Of a stretch of 64,000 nt of DNA, positions 55,397-64,000 are shown one piece after another (positions within the stretch are counted from its first letter, which is position 1; each line of letters begins with the position of its first letter). The notes below the pieces were generated by a model. It was not told where the DNA came from, did not search any database, and was given only the letters and a program-made list of their open reading frames with translations. A program made the position numbers and the translations under genes. This DNA is from Apoderus coryli (Eukaryota > Arthropoda > Insecta > Coleoptera > Attelabidae), in the NCBI GenBank assembly GCA_911728435.2, contig OU452202.1, positions 6,303,135 to 6,367,134 on the forward strand. Reading direction: 5' to 3'.

Positions 55397-55468
55397 AGCA
55401 GAGTGGCGCAGTGGAAGCGTGCTGGGCCCATAACCCAGAGGTCCGTGGATCGAAACCACGCTCTGCTA
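55397..55468 (+). tRNA. Initiator tRNA-Met (anticodon CAU)
   Basis: The 72-nt gene folds into a full cloverleaf. The acceptor AGCAGAG pairs with CTCTGCT. The D arm is GCGC...GCGT. The anticodon stem CTGGG/CCCAG surrounds loop CCCATAA (anticodon CAT at 55429-55431), and the T arm is CGTGG/CCACG with loop ATCGAAA. The A1-U72 pair, three G-C pairs in the anticodon stem, C33 in place of U33 and A54/A60 in the T loop identify the eukaryotic initiator, not the elongator. Internal A and B boxes (TGGCGCAGTGG and GGATCGAAACC) serve RNA polymerase III. No intron. It delivers methionine to start codons with eIF2. Confidence 0.96.
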
Positions 55469-55471
55469 TTA

Positions 55472-55478
55472 TTTTTTT
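55472..55478 (+). terminator. RNA polymerase III terminator of the tRNA gene
   Basis: A T-run (TTTTTTT) starts a few bases after the tRNA 3' end. A second run lies at 55488. Confidence 0.8.
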
Positions 55479-55673
55479 GTAGGGTAATTTTTTTTTCCGG
55501 TAAAGTGCACTTTTCCGCATTTTTTTAGTGGGGAAAGTTGGACTCAGTGCTTTAAAGTTATTTTCTCAGTTTATTGCAAAGTATAGTTTGTTCATAATCG
55601 ATCAAAACTCTTCCCGGTGGGACACCCGGTATATGTATCGTAAAAAATTCCTATAATGAAACAAATTTTTTCT

Positions 55674-55960
55674 ACGACTGTCTTTAAATCCCTATATTAT
55701 ATGTTCAATCATAATTTGAAAATGGAGTACATTGTAATGCTGTTTTTCATGCCTAGCAACTAGTGGGAAATATTTAAAAATGCACGGGTAAATTTCCTGG
55801 TAATGACAAAAGTAGCATCGGTTATGAAAAATCACCATAGGAACGCCGACAATACAATTAAACCAAATAGCAGTATATTATAAGGTTTTAAAGTTATTTA
55901 TATGATAAAAAACAGTGATAATGATAGTGAATATAGTTTAACACCACCTAGTGAATTTAA
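55674..55960 (+). repeat. Dispersed repeat R4, copy 2
   Basis: Second copy of 52556-52846. Its 3' end reads as an open frame MIKNSDNDSEYSLTPPSEF continuing to about 56058 (DLRQQGAYSRIQG...), where the Harbinger-like end intrudes. It may be the broken first exon of an unidentified mobile-element gene. Confidence 0.6.
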
Positions 55961-56469
55961 TATTTTTAACACATCCTATTTAGACTTACGCCAACAGGGT
56001 GCCTATTCTCGAATCCAGGGAATTGCTTCTCATGAGAAAATGTGGGCGGAGTTCTCATGAAACGCGAAAATAGGTATTCTTGAACTAAAGTGATAGATCA
56101 CATCACACAATAACGAGAGAACACCATTCTCCTACTATATTTCATGTGATCTGACGGAGGAGTTTGCTTTATAGTAAAAATATAACATCTCAAAATTATA
56201 ATTCACAGTAAGTTGGGCTTGTGTTTACGGGATTTTTTTATTTTATAATTTTTCAATAATGGAATCAGCGGATGGAAGAGTTGCGGTATACGAAGAGATT
56301 TAAACAATTTAGTAGGTACTTATGTACTTATAGTAATTGATTTATTTGTACTTTTTTAATGATTAGCTGCTTACTTTTATTTTAGATGCAAGAAGCTCGT
56401 CCATCAAGGAAAATGTATAAGGCTTTGGAGGCTTTTGAATTAGATAATTAAATTTGTTAAAAAATTCAT

Positions 56470-56676
56470 TCATTGCATCCAGTTTTTACATGAACCACCA
56501 GGAATTGCATTTAAAATTACGGTAACCTCCTCCCACAATAGTCTTGCGCTTTTCGTGGTAAAAGTATTAGAAAATCTCCCAGACATCAAATTTTCCTGAT
56601 TTTGTAAAAAATCAATTAAAACTTGTTTCTGTTTGCTACTTACAAAGGCTGTGCGGGTTTTTTCAAATTTGCTCAT
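56470..56676 (-). pseudogene. Zeste-like Myb/SANT DNA-binding domain, truncated
   Basis: 68 codons: MSKFEKTRTAFVSSKQKQVL, then DFLQNQENLMSGRFSNTFTT, ARLLWEEVTVILNAIPGG and KNWMQ. The tryptophan pattern and L-N-A-I-P-G-G match the Myb/SANT-like N-terminal domain of insect zeste-like regulators and of the accessory proteins of Harbinger transposons. The protein stops after WMQ, where such domains usually continue W-R-K-x-W-x-D, so the third helix is cut. No Harbinger nuclease is seen nearby. Confidence 0.6.
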
Positions 56677-56750
56677 CTATTAACAATGTAATTTTGTTAA
56701 TATATATTTATGATGTGGCTTCCACCTTTAGGTGATTCAGCCAGTCATTA

Positions 56751-57784
56751 TACAGGGTGAGTCACGAGGAACTGTACATACTTCTACCATAAGTAGAGGC
56801 ACGTTAGGGGATTATCAAATGACCATTAAAAATGTCTCATTGTTTTGATTATTAATATACAGGGTGAATTATGGATCTTCACCAAAACAATGTTTCGTCA
56901 TATCTTTTCAATGCTTAAGTCGATTTATCTCATTTTTTTATAAAAGTGTGTATTGGTGTCTGGCAACTAACTGACATATTCAGAACTGAAAAAATCCAGG
57001 TCCGTCTTCGAGAAAATTTTTGGGACTGCTTCATATTCAACACTTCACCCTGTATATGTTTTTTCAAAAATCTGATAAATTTTTTTCATAGAGGGCATAC
57101 ATAGACAGTTAGACCTGGGTATTTGAATTTTTTGTTACACTCACCTCACATTTCCAATTAAAGATTCATTTTAGAGTCAAATTGAAAATTGGGAATAATG
57201 AAATATCTTACGGTATAATAATGTTTAGTTATTAAAAAGAAATCTTCAAAATAAACAGAAACGACACACACTGTGCTCCAGTATGGTAAATACCATAATT
57301 TAAATTGATTTACAGGGCCGGATTTAAAAATCTGGCATACTGGTTCATCCCAATAATTCACCCTGTATGTAACTTTTTCCATCCGTAATAGACTGAAAAC
57401 ACATAAACAATGTTTGTAATAACCTAGTTTTCTTATTTGTTTGAGGAAACTCATGTGTCTAATTATTTTAATCGTATACGCAGGGTGAAGTGTTTAATAT
57501 GAAGCAGTCCCACAAATTTTCTCAAAGACGGACCTGGATTTTTTCAATTCTGAATATGTCAGTTAGTTGCCAGACACCAATACACACTTTTATAAAAAAA
57601 AATGAGATAAATGGACTTAATCATTGAAAAGATATGACGAAACATTGTTTTGGTGAAGATCCATAATTCACCCTGTATATTAATAATCAAAACAAGGAGA
57701 CATTTTTAATGGTCAATCGGTAATCCACTAACGTGCCTCTACTTATGGTAGAAGTATGTAAAGTTCCTCGTGACTCACCCTGTA
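56751..57784. repeat. 1.03-kb palindrome with ~305-bp arms
   Basis: The left arm 56751-57054 and right arm 57479-57784 are near-perfect reverse complements (TACAGGGTGAGTCACGAGGA at one end, its inverse at the other), around a 424-bp loop. Each arm contains, at 56858-57054 and its mirror, a smaller unit with its own acagggtga/ttcaccctgta ends. Flanking bases are TA-rich (ATTATACAGGG / CCTGTATAAAA). No coding content. Confidence 0.85.
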
Positions 57785-58107
57785 TAAAATTTTAATACAA
57801 TTTTCCTAGATTACCTTAAACTGATTAACTGATACCCTTGTCTTTATGCTTATAAAATGCTGATACCAAATTAGCTAAAACAAAATTTACACCAAAATAA
57901 ATCGTGATATCATCTTTTTATTACGATAAATGCTGGCGTTTTGCTTCAAAACCTATTGGCAACATTATAGGAATCTTTCATTCTATATTTCACATCATAT
58001 GAGTTTGAGAATACCTATTTTGCATTAATGGAGAAAAACCAGGGATGTGATAGAGCATATTGGTGATATGAGTGATCACATTCTCTTATACTCGAGAATA
58101 AGGACCC

Positions 58108-58814
58108 AGGGCGAATGTAGGTAAGTTTCGAAAAACAAATATTTTCCTAAAAATTATGATGTTTAATTTATTCAAAAGCATTAAAATAGGCGTAGAAAAA
58201 GTATACTGTGAAACTCACATGAAATGACCAAATATATCGACAACCCCATCAAACAAAGTTTTAATTCATTTTGCCAACTTTTACAGCAGGAGAAAAATTC
58301 GAAATATAAATTATCATATTTTTTTTGACAAGTGAGCTGAAACGTTAGCTATTTTAAATAGAGATAGTATAGACACAGCATTAATAAGTACAGCATTCCG
58401 ACTCCACGTTGGCATTTTGAAATAAACTGTGACGTATGACGCCGTCATTTTGGGTTACAAGTCAGGTCCTGACTAAGAATAATTATAGTTTTCGGTTTCT
58501 AACCACAGTACTGTATTTTCATTTTTGTAAAAATATTTAAGTACATAATAATATCGCTGTCAATTTCAGAAATATTTGTGGTGTGTCAAAGTGATTAAAA
58601 ACAGCCTTGAGTGGTGGTATCAGTTAAATGTTGACATGATTGGGTGATTTTTAATAATTAAAAAATACATTTTTATAAAAGTTGAAGCCGTGCTTCCTAA
58701 CATAACCTAAACGTAACGTATATTTTAGCTTAAACCTATCTGAAAATAGTTTTACATCGCTGGCCAAATTAAGTAGGTAGCTTATGTTTATAAATTAATT
58801 TGTTCTATTACGTG
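58108..58814. other. Unassigned sequence
   Basis: No gene is seen. Confidence 0.35.
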
Positions 58815-59010
58815 TCAGACAGCGCTCTTAAGCGAAAACCCCTGTAAACTTTTTATATTCTCCGGTAAAGCGTTGTCATATTTTGAAATCGTATAGGAAA
58901 ATGACCGCTCAAAGATTGATGTTGAGTCTAGCGGTGGTGTAATGACAGTTTTATGAGGAATATTCACATCATACACCGATCCCCGGAACTTCAATCTTTC
59001 ATATAAGTAT
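58815..59010 (-). pseudogene. LINE ORF2 C-terminal remnant
   Basis: Leftward frame: YLYERLKFRGSVYDVNIPHK, then PPLDSTSIFERSFSYTISKY, DNALPENIKSLQGF and a stop at 58817-58815. The proline-rich stretch, F-S-Y and N-A-L-P are the LINE C-terminal pattern seen also at 7861-8091 and 14874-15061. The RT domain is missing. Confidence 0.6.
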
Positions 59011-60555
59011 TCCGCCTATTTCCATCTGATGATTTTTATTAATCAAAATTAGTGTATGAAAATCCAACGTTGTTTCATTGTTAACCAGCCGATTTCCTTA
59101 ATCTTATTGCTAGCCTCTTTCACCCCTACGAATTCCACATACAAGCCGTGTGCTTGAATTCTGCATCAACTGAATCCTGTTCTCAGTAATTTTAGTCAAA
59201 CAAAGGCCATATATATATATATTGTCAATAATATAACCCCTAGCTGATTGCGTTATCATGCTATCTCGCCACGAGACAACTTGTGTTTATGTTTTACTTT
59301 CATTTAGTTTAAAAACATATTAGATACTGCCATTTCGTAATATAAATTTTACGGTTATACAAATAGTTGTTATAAACGTAAAATTACCTAGTATTCATCT
59401 TCATTTTTACTTATTACTCACCTAACAGTATCTGTGGGGAAGCGAAAAAAATGTTTAGAGCAAGTGTACCGCTTATTGGGACAACATTTTGCAGCACACA
59501 CATGTCCTCTCTGATTGTTCATTGTATTAATCATCAGATACGTTAATAAAAATAAAATCCTTTTAATTCTCACGAACACCAAAAACACAAAACACAGAAT
59601 TAGATTTAAACACAATCTTTATTTATCTCGTACACGCCGACAATGAACTATATATTGAACACAGGAGTGAACGGTATTTATCTACGTCTATGTGATTATT
59701 GTGACGTTGTAACCCATAATGGCGGCATGCGCGACGAAATGCGCAGGACGGCTCGCAAGCGGAAAGTCAGAATACTGTATTATTTATTATACTGTGGTAT
59801 AGATAGACGTACTTTAAGCTATCTTAACATATTTTTTAACAATTCTAGGCATATAATTTGACAAAGATTTGTGAGATACGACCATAAACATACATATAAT
59901 TTTTAAGTGCAACAAGGTTAACAACCAATTAATTAGTTTTTTTTTTAATTTGGTCATTAACAACGTCATATTCGCATTTAATTTTTGTAAAGAAAATGGT
60001 AAAACACTATTTACAAGAAAAAAAACCGCTAAACTATTTTATAATATGTTTATTAAAGGAAAACTCTTGACCTGAATTATGTTTCTTTTATTAATTTAAC
60101 GGGAAACACAAAATATTAATAATAACTTGCCGGTAACATCGAGCTACTCTACATAAATAATAATCGCATCGATTAAAACAGAGCAGTAACTTCGCTCTTA
60201 AAATAAGCCTTTTGCCATTCGTTTCGAAAAACAAGGTTGTAACTCAATTTATGCCATATTTCATTTTAACATGGCAATGTTTTACCATAAATCGTATCCG
60301 TTTTGGTGTCTTTATTAAGATAAATAATTCTCTATGTTCGAATATTTTTTAAAAGGTTTCTCATGATTCAACCATTTCAAAGTTGAAGTACAAAAAAAAA
60401 TACTAAAATACAACCTTTTCTGATTATGAAGCTCGAAAACTATTGATCGTAGAGTTTTATACTGTCATACTCGTCTTTTTCGCTGAATGCAATCTGGCAA
60501 CTGACAGCTCTATCGTAATGTTGGACATTTTTGAGGTTATACGTACTCAGAACGT
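59011..60555. other. Unassigned AT-rich sequence
   Basis: No supported gene. A GC-richer stretch at 59690-59770 (GGCGGCATGCGCGACGAAAT) lies in a short open frame without known motifs. TATATATATATA occurs at 59207-59222. Confidence 0.4.
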
Positions 60556-61718
60556 TTTGACATACGAGCGCTATTTGTGTTGTTTACAGTAACTTAAAAG
60601 ATTCATCTCGGCCCAAAAATGGAATTAAATCGTGAACATTTTCGTGCGATTATTTTTTGCAATTGTCGACGTGGATTAACTCAGCAACAGTGCATGGATG
60701 AACTTAGTTAAATTTTTAGCGATGAAGCTCCATCAAGGACCAGTATTCATTGACGGTATGGTGAATTCAATCGTGGTCGTAGTAGTCTCCAAGACGAATT
60801 TCGTGAAGTTCGTCCAAAATCAGTTGTTGTTCCGAAAACCACTGATGCTCTGCGCGAACTGATATTGCAAGATCGTCATGTGACCTGTCAGGAGATTGAG
60901 ACAACCTTAGACATACATTTAATATTGCATAAACATTTGACTGTCAAAAAAATTTGTTCGCGTTGGATCTCACACAATTTGTCAATCACTCAAAAAAAAA
61001 CTCGTGTCGATTGGTCGAAAGAAATGCTCAAAAATACTTGAAAACACGTCTATGACATCGTGACAGATGATGGAATCGTGGATTTACGGGTATGAACCCG
61101 AAAGTAAACAGCAGTCGATTGTATGGGTGTTTCAAGATGAGCCAAATCCAACAAAAGTTGTTCGCACACGAAGCACTTCCAAGCAAATGGTCGACTGTTT
61201 TTTCGAAAAAACGGGACATATCGCAACCGTACCACTAGAACAACGCAGAACAGTGAATTCTGAGTGGTACCCAACTATTTGTTTGCCAGTTGTCTTCTAA
61301 GAAATCAGGAAAACCAACCGCCGAGGACGGATCACTGTTCACCACGACAATGCGAGCTCTCCCACATCGGCTCAAACAACTGCATTTTTGAGCACCCAAA
61401 ACATCGATTTGATGAATCGTCCGCCGTATAGTCCTGACTTGTCACCGAATGACTTCTTTTTATTCCCGTTCGTAAAAAACAAACTGAGAGGTCAACGTTT
61501 TTCGACACCTGAAGAAGCGGTTGCTGCATTCAGAATGCATGTTTTGGAGATACCTCAATCAGAGTGGCAAAAGTGCTTCGACAATTGGTTCAAACGCATG
61601 CAAAAGTGTATAGATCTTCATGGGGAATATTTTGGAAAAACAATAAAGTGCTTTTCGATGATTAACATTTGTTTTTGTTCCCTAATCCCGAAATATATAA
61701 GGCAACCCTCGTATGTCA
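60556..61718 (+). mobile_element. Mariner element, dead
   Basis: Ends TTTGACATACGAG at 60557-60568 and, reverse-complemented, GTGACATACGAGGGTTGCC near 61700-61719 are the diverged terminal repeats. About 1.16 kb, close to the usual 1.3-kb mariner length. Confidence 0.7.
60619..61650 (+). pseudogene. Mariner (DD34D) transposase, multiply broken
   Basis: Starts MELNREHFRAIIFCNCRRGL, then a stop within QCMDELS*IFSDEAPS. Later blocks are LRELILQDRHVTCQEIE, YDIVTDDGIVD (the usual T-G-D-E-S-W with its Asp, altered), YEPESKQQSIVWVFQDEPNP, TVNSEWYPTICLP, then HHDNASSPTSAQTT (second catalytic Asp) and PPYSPDLSPNDFFLFPFVKN (third Asp; spacing fits DD34D). The ending is WQKCFDNWFKRMQKCIDLHG. At least four stops or frameshifts occur. 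It is unrelated at family level to the elements at 1-1142 and 24436-25619. Confidence 0.9.
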
Positions 61719-62691
61719 CAAGAGAAAAATGATAAATGAACTAAAAATCACCGGATTTTTTGACTAATCGAAACAAAATTTGGTTAAACAATCGGCTAGG
61801 TCCATGTGTCACTTGAGCGGTTGAAATCGGAAAATGTAGAAGTTAAAAAATATATATATTTTTTCATTGTTAATAGAAAATACCAATTTTCTATTATTTT
61901 TCCGTGATTAGATGATTAGTTTAATGGCAATTCCGTCGACTTGGAACCTCAATTAAGCAGCCTGCTATGTGTTTTTATCATACATACAAAAAAATTTAAA
62001 CACTTCTCTTGAACCAAAAGTACACAAAAAATCCTTCCATTTTCGAATTAATTACGAATTCTAAAACTTCTTGTATTCAACAAGTGGCTACACTAAATCA
62101 ACACTTCTATAACCGGCATGTCACAAAGTTTATATATTAAATTACATTAGTATAATTTATTCATAACCCCAAACCCTTCTGAAAGGGCTTCACTAATTTC
62201 TACCTGGCTGTACAATAACGTTTAACACATTTTTAAGCACGTCATACAAATCACCGATGATTTTTGTGTATTTGGACAAGTGTGGAGAATTTTAATAGAT
62301 AATTTTTATTGTATGCAAATTTTATTGTGATTTAAAAATATTCGGCTTTTTTGAGTTTGGAAAAACAAAATTGAGATTATGGTATAGTTCGAGATAGATG
62401 AAGTGGGATTGGCTCTAATCCGTCATATCACATAAAACCTGCAGAGTCAGTTTTCTAATGAATTTTGTTCTAAATAATACTCCCTATTTTTAGTAAATAT
62501 CTGAATTAGTCAAATCATATGACGGTTTTATCGAAGAAAAATTCCTGAAAAACAAGGCGCATAGGAAGGAAATGTGTGAAATGCAATTAAAATATTATCT
62601 GCGATCTCATAAAAAAAACCCTGCCTTACTACGTGTACGTACCCATGTAGCAGGAAGGCAACAGTCAAATTTATTACAATTTAAAAAAAGT
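61719..62691. other. Unassigned sequence
   Basis: No gene is seen in about 1 kb. A TATATATATTTTTTC stretch lies near 61850. Confidence 0.35.
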
Positions 62692-62699
62692 TTCTAAGT

Positions 62700-63731
62700 C
62701 GGGGGTCACCAACCTACGATCCGCCGAACAAATCCGACCCCCTAGTGCCATCAATCCCGCGCGCGACAGCTTAAGACTAGTGTCATCAATTTGGCCCGCG
62801 ACAGCCAATGTCTTATTGTTGTTATGTGATAAGTTGAAGAAGGAAACACACAATGATGACTCGGTTTTATTTACTTGCAAGGTAAAATTTAACGACAGAA
62901 ATTATGTCGAAGAAAACTTAACTTAACTACTGCAATCAAGCATCCTTTTATCATTCTCCATCGGTGAATGGTATTCCACGTTTTCCGATTTCAAGTACCA
63001 CACGAAAGCTGGCACTAGTTGCACACGTTTGTTCAGTATTCACTTTAGTAAACCTAAAGATTGCTGCGATTTCAGTACGCGTTTCAAAGCTTCAAATTTT
63101 TACGTTCGCAGAGCTCCTGTATCTCTGGATTAATTTTGAAGATGTTACAATAATTTATAGTGTCGTTTAATGTTACATTCCTTGAGAATAGCTATGGTTT
63201 CATTACAAATTAAACATAGGGCGTTATTATTACTGGACTCAATCACCAAATACTGACAGTTCGATTTATCTTTGAACGTTCTGCATTCAATGTCTAGATT
63301 TCGCTTGTTTTCCATACTAATAAATCACACATAAAAACAATAAGTCAAATGAAAATACTGTTATACACGGGTGTTACTTCCTTCCTTCGCCTTTCCTACA
63401 CAAACTGACTGGCGGTTACGCCGCTAGCCTTCTGTATGCAACTTTCTCGAAGTAACGCGGAAATTCCCAAATATTTAATTACAACTATTGCCACATGTTA
63501 GTGGGTAGCTGAAATAGACAATACACAATACTACTACTCGCCACTAGTTGTCACAATACACAATAATAATTGAAATGCAAAAAAGCGTGTGTTTGCTTAG
63601 GTCGCGCATTTTGCGACTAGTCTAGAATTCTAGAAATATAGGTAAGGGCAGAAAAATTAAAACTGTTATGGCCCTTGGAACATACTGAAAAATCATTATG
63701 GTCCTAAGGCTTCAAAGTTTGGAGACCCCTG
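62700..63731 (-). mobile_element. hAT element, internally deleted, with 8-bp target duplication
   Basis: The left end CGGGGGTCACCAACCTACG and right end, reverse-complemented, CAGGGGTCTCCAAACTTTG are imperfect inverted repeats. TTCTAAGT is duplicated exactly at 62692-62699 and 63732-63739. Length is 1032 bp. It encodes only the N-terminal part of a transposase, on the minus strand. It has higher GC content than its surroundings. Confidence 0.85.
63145..63315 (-). pseudogene. hAT transposase N terminus with BED-type zinc finger
   Basis: From the ATG at 63315: MENKRNLDIECRTFKDKSNC, then QYLVIESSNNNALCLICNET and IAILKECNIKRHYKLL, stop at 63147-63145. C-L-I-C...N-I-K-R-H-Y is the BED-like finger of hAT transposases of the GTF2IRD2/ZBED type. 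After a frameshift, ATSASFRVVLEIGKRGIPFT then DGE near 62960-63040 continues the N-terminal region. The catalytic domain and dimerisation region are deleted. Confidence 0.75.
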
Positions 63732-63739
63732 TTCTAAGT

Positions 63740-64000
63740 CAATGAGATAACGAAAATTTTGAACTCCGTAGACTTCCGAGTAATTTGCTTGACGATCAAG
63801 AAAACACGAAATTATTAGGTAACAGGTATCGGCTGTTTACAACGACCTCAATATTTATGTAACGTATGCAAATTTCTGATGATATCTAAGTACCACCGCA
63901 GATAATAGGTACTGCAAGTGAAGGAAGGTGCTGCTTACTGCATACTATAATATGCCATACCTGGGGCTCAATTGATTTGAGGACAAATTAGTTTAAACAG
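63740..64000. other. Unassigned sequence at the right edge
   Basis: No gene is seen. Confidence 0.35.

Larger units (their letters stand above)
55997..58107 (-). mobile_element. Harbinger-like element (tentative boundaries)
   Basis: GGGTGCCTATTCTCGA at 55997 and, reverse-complemented, GGGTCCTTATTCTCGAG at 58091-58107 look like diverged inverted ends. Inner matches include GTGATAGATCACATCAC near 56090 against GATATGAGTGATCACATT near 58053, and AATAGGTATTCTTGA against GAGAATACCTATTTT. The interior has a zeste-like Myb/SANT coding remnant and a later 1.03-kb palindrome. No clear target duplication was found, so the boundaries are provisional. Confidence 0.45.

Noticed and set aside
59643..59861. 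72-codon frame in a GC-richer patch as a host gene
   Set aside because: No recognisable domain, no splice context and no related copy. GC content alone is not enough.

Overview
The window looks like insect nuclear DNA. It is strongly AT-rich and intron-bearing, and it is packed with arthropod-type transposable elements: an errantivirus-like LTR element, BEL/Pao, Jockey-like LINEs, mariners, P, piggyBac, hAT, Harbinger-like, Crypton and a CACTA/EnSpm-like element. The only gene that could serve the host is an initiator tRNA-Met at 55397-55468. I see no host protein-coding gene. The order of insect cannot be fixed from the sequence alone.

Layout. 1-1142: 5' half of a mariner-like transposon cut by the window edge. 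2.7-12.7 kb: two copies of a tRNA-like dispersed repeat, a Crypton tyrosine-recombinase remnant, a 171-bp hAT MITE, LINE scraps and a longer repeat with a tRNA-Ala-like block. 12856-14467: a decayed P-element-like transposon with a THAP domain, 8-bp target duplication and long inverted ends. 17902-23340: an LTR element with two 714-bp LTRs that look identical and 4-bp target duplications. Its single 1125-codon ORF joins Gag-protease directly to Env, because reverse transcriptase, RNase H and integrase are deleted. It sits inside an older repeat. 24.4-29 kb: a second mariner copy, a 57-bp-arm hairpin and a hAT C-terminal remnant. 29312-30734: an internally deleted piggyBac. 30735-41193: a 10.46-kb CACTA-like transposon with two leftward genes, a spliced eight-exon SAM-domain accessory gene and an intronless zinc-finger/TNP2-like transposase. 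Each gene carries one nonsense codon. 41.2-43.8 kb: a second copy of the repeat that hosts the LTR element, then a BEL/Pao pol remnant. 43955-44644: a fold-back element. 44717-47598: a 2.9-kb element with perfect 31-bp terminal repeats and no recognised transposase. 48-53.4 kb: LINE 3' ends and one nearly complete Jockey-like RT domain, plus hammerhead-ribozyme elements. 55.4-58.1 kb: the tRNA gene, then a Harbinger-like region holding a 1.03-kb palindrome. 60.5-61.7 kb: a dead mariner. 62700-63731: a deleted hAT with 8-bp target duplication.

The most unusual theme is self-cleaving RNA. At least eight copies of one hammerhead-like motif (family A) and one textbook-quality hammerhead (family B, 52938-52982) lie in this single window. 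Several sit in fold-back structures with a motif in each arm. Family A resembles the minimal hammerheads known from Penelope-like retroelements and retrozymes, but no Penelope protein is present. Its paired-arm arrangement and an extra base before stem II deserve a closer look. All splice sites, terminal repeats and target duplications were read by eye; no alignment or folding program was run.
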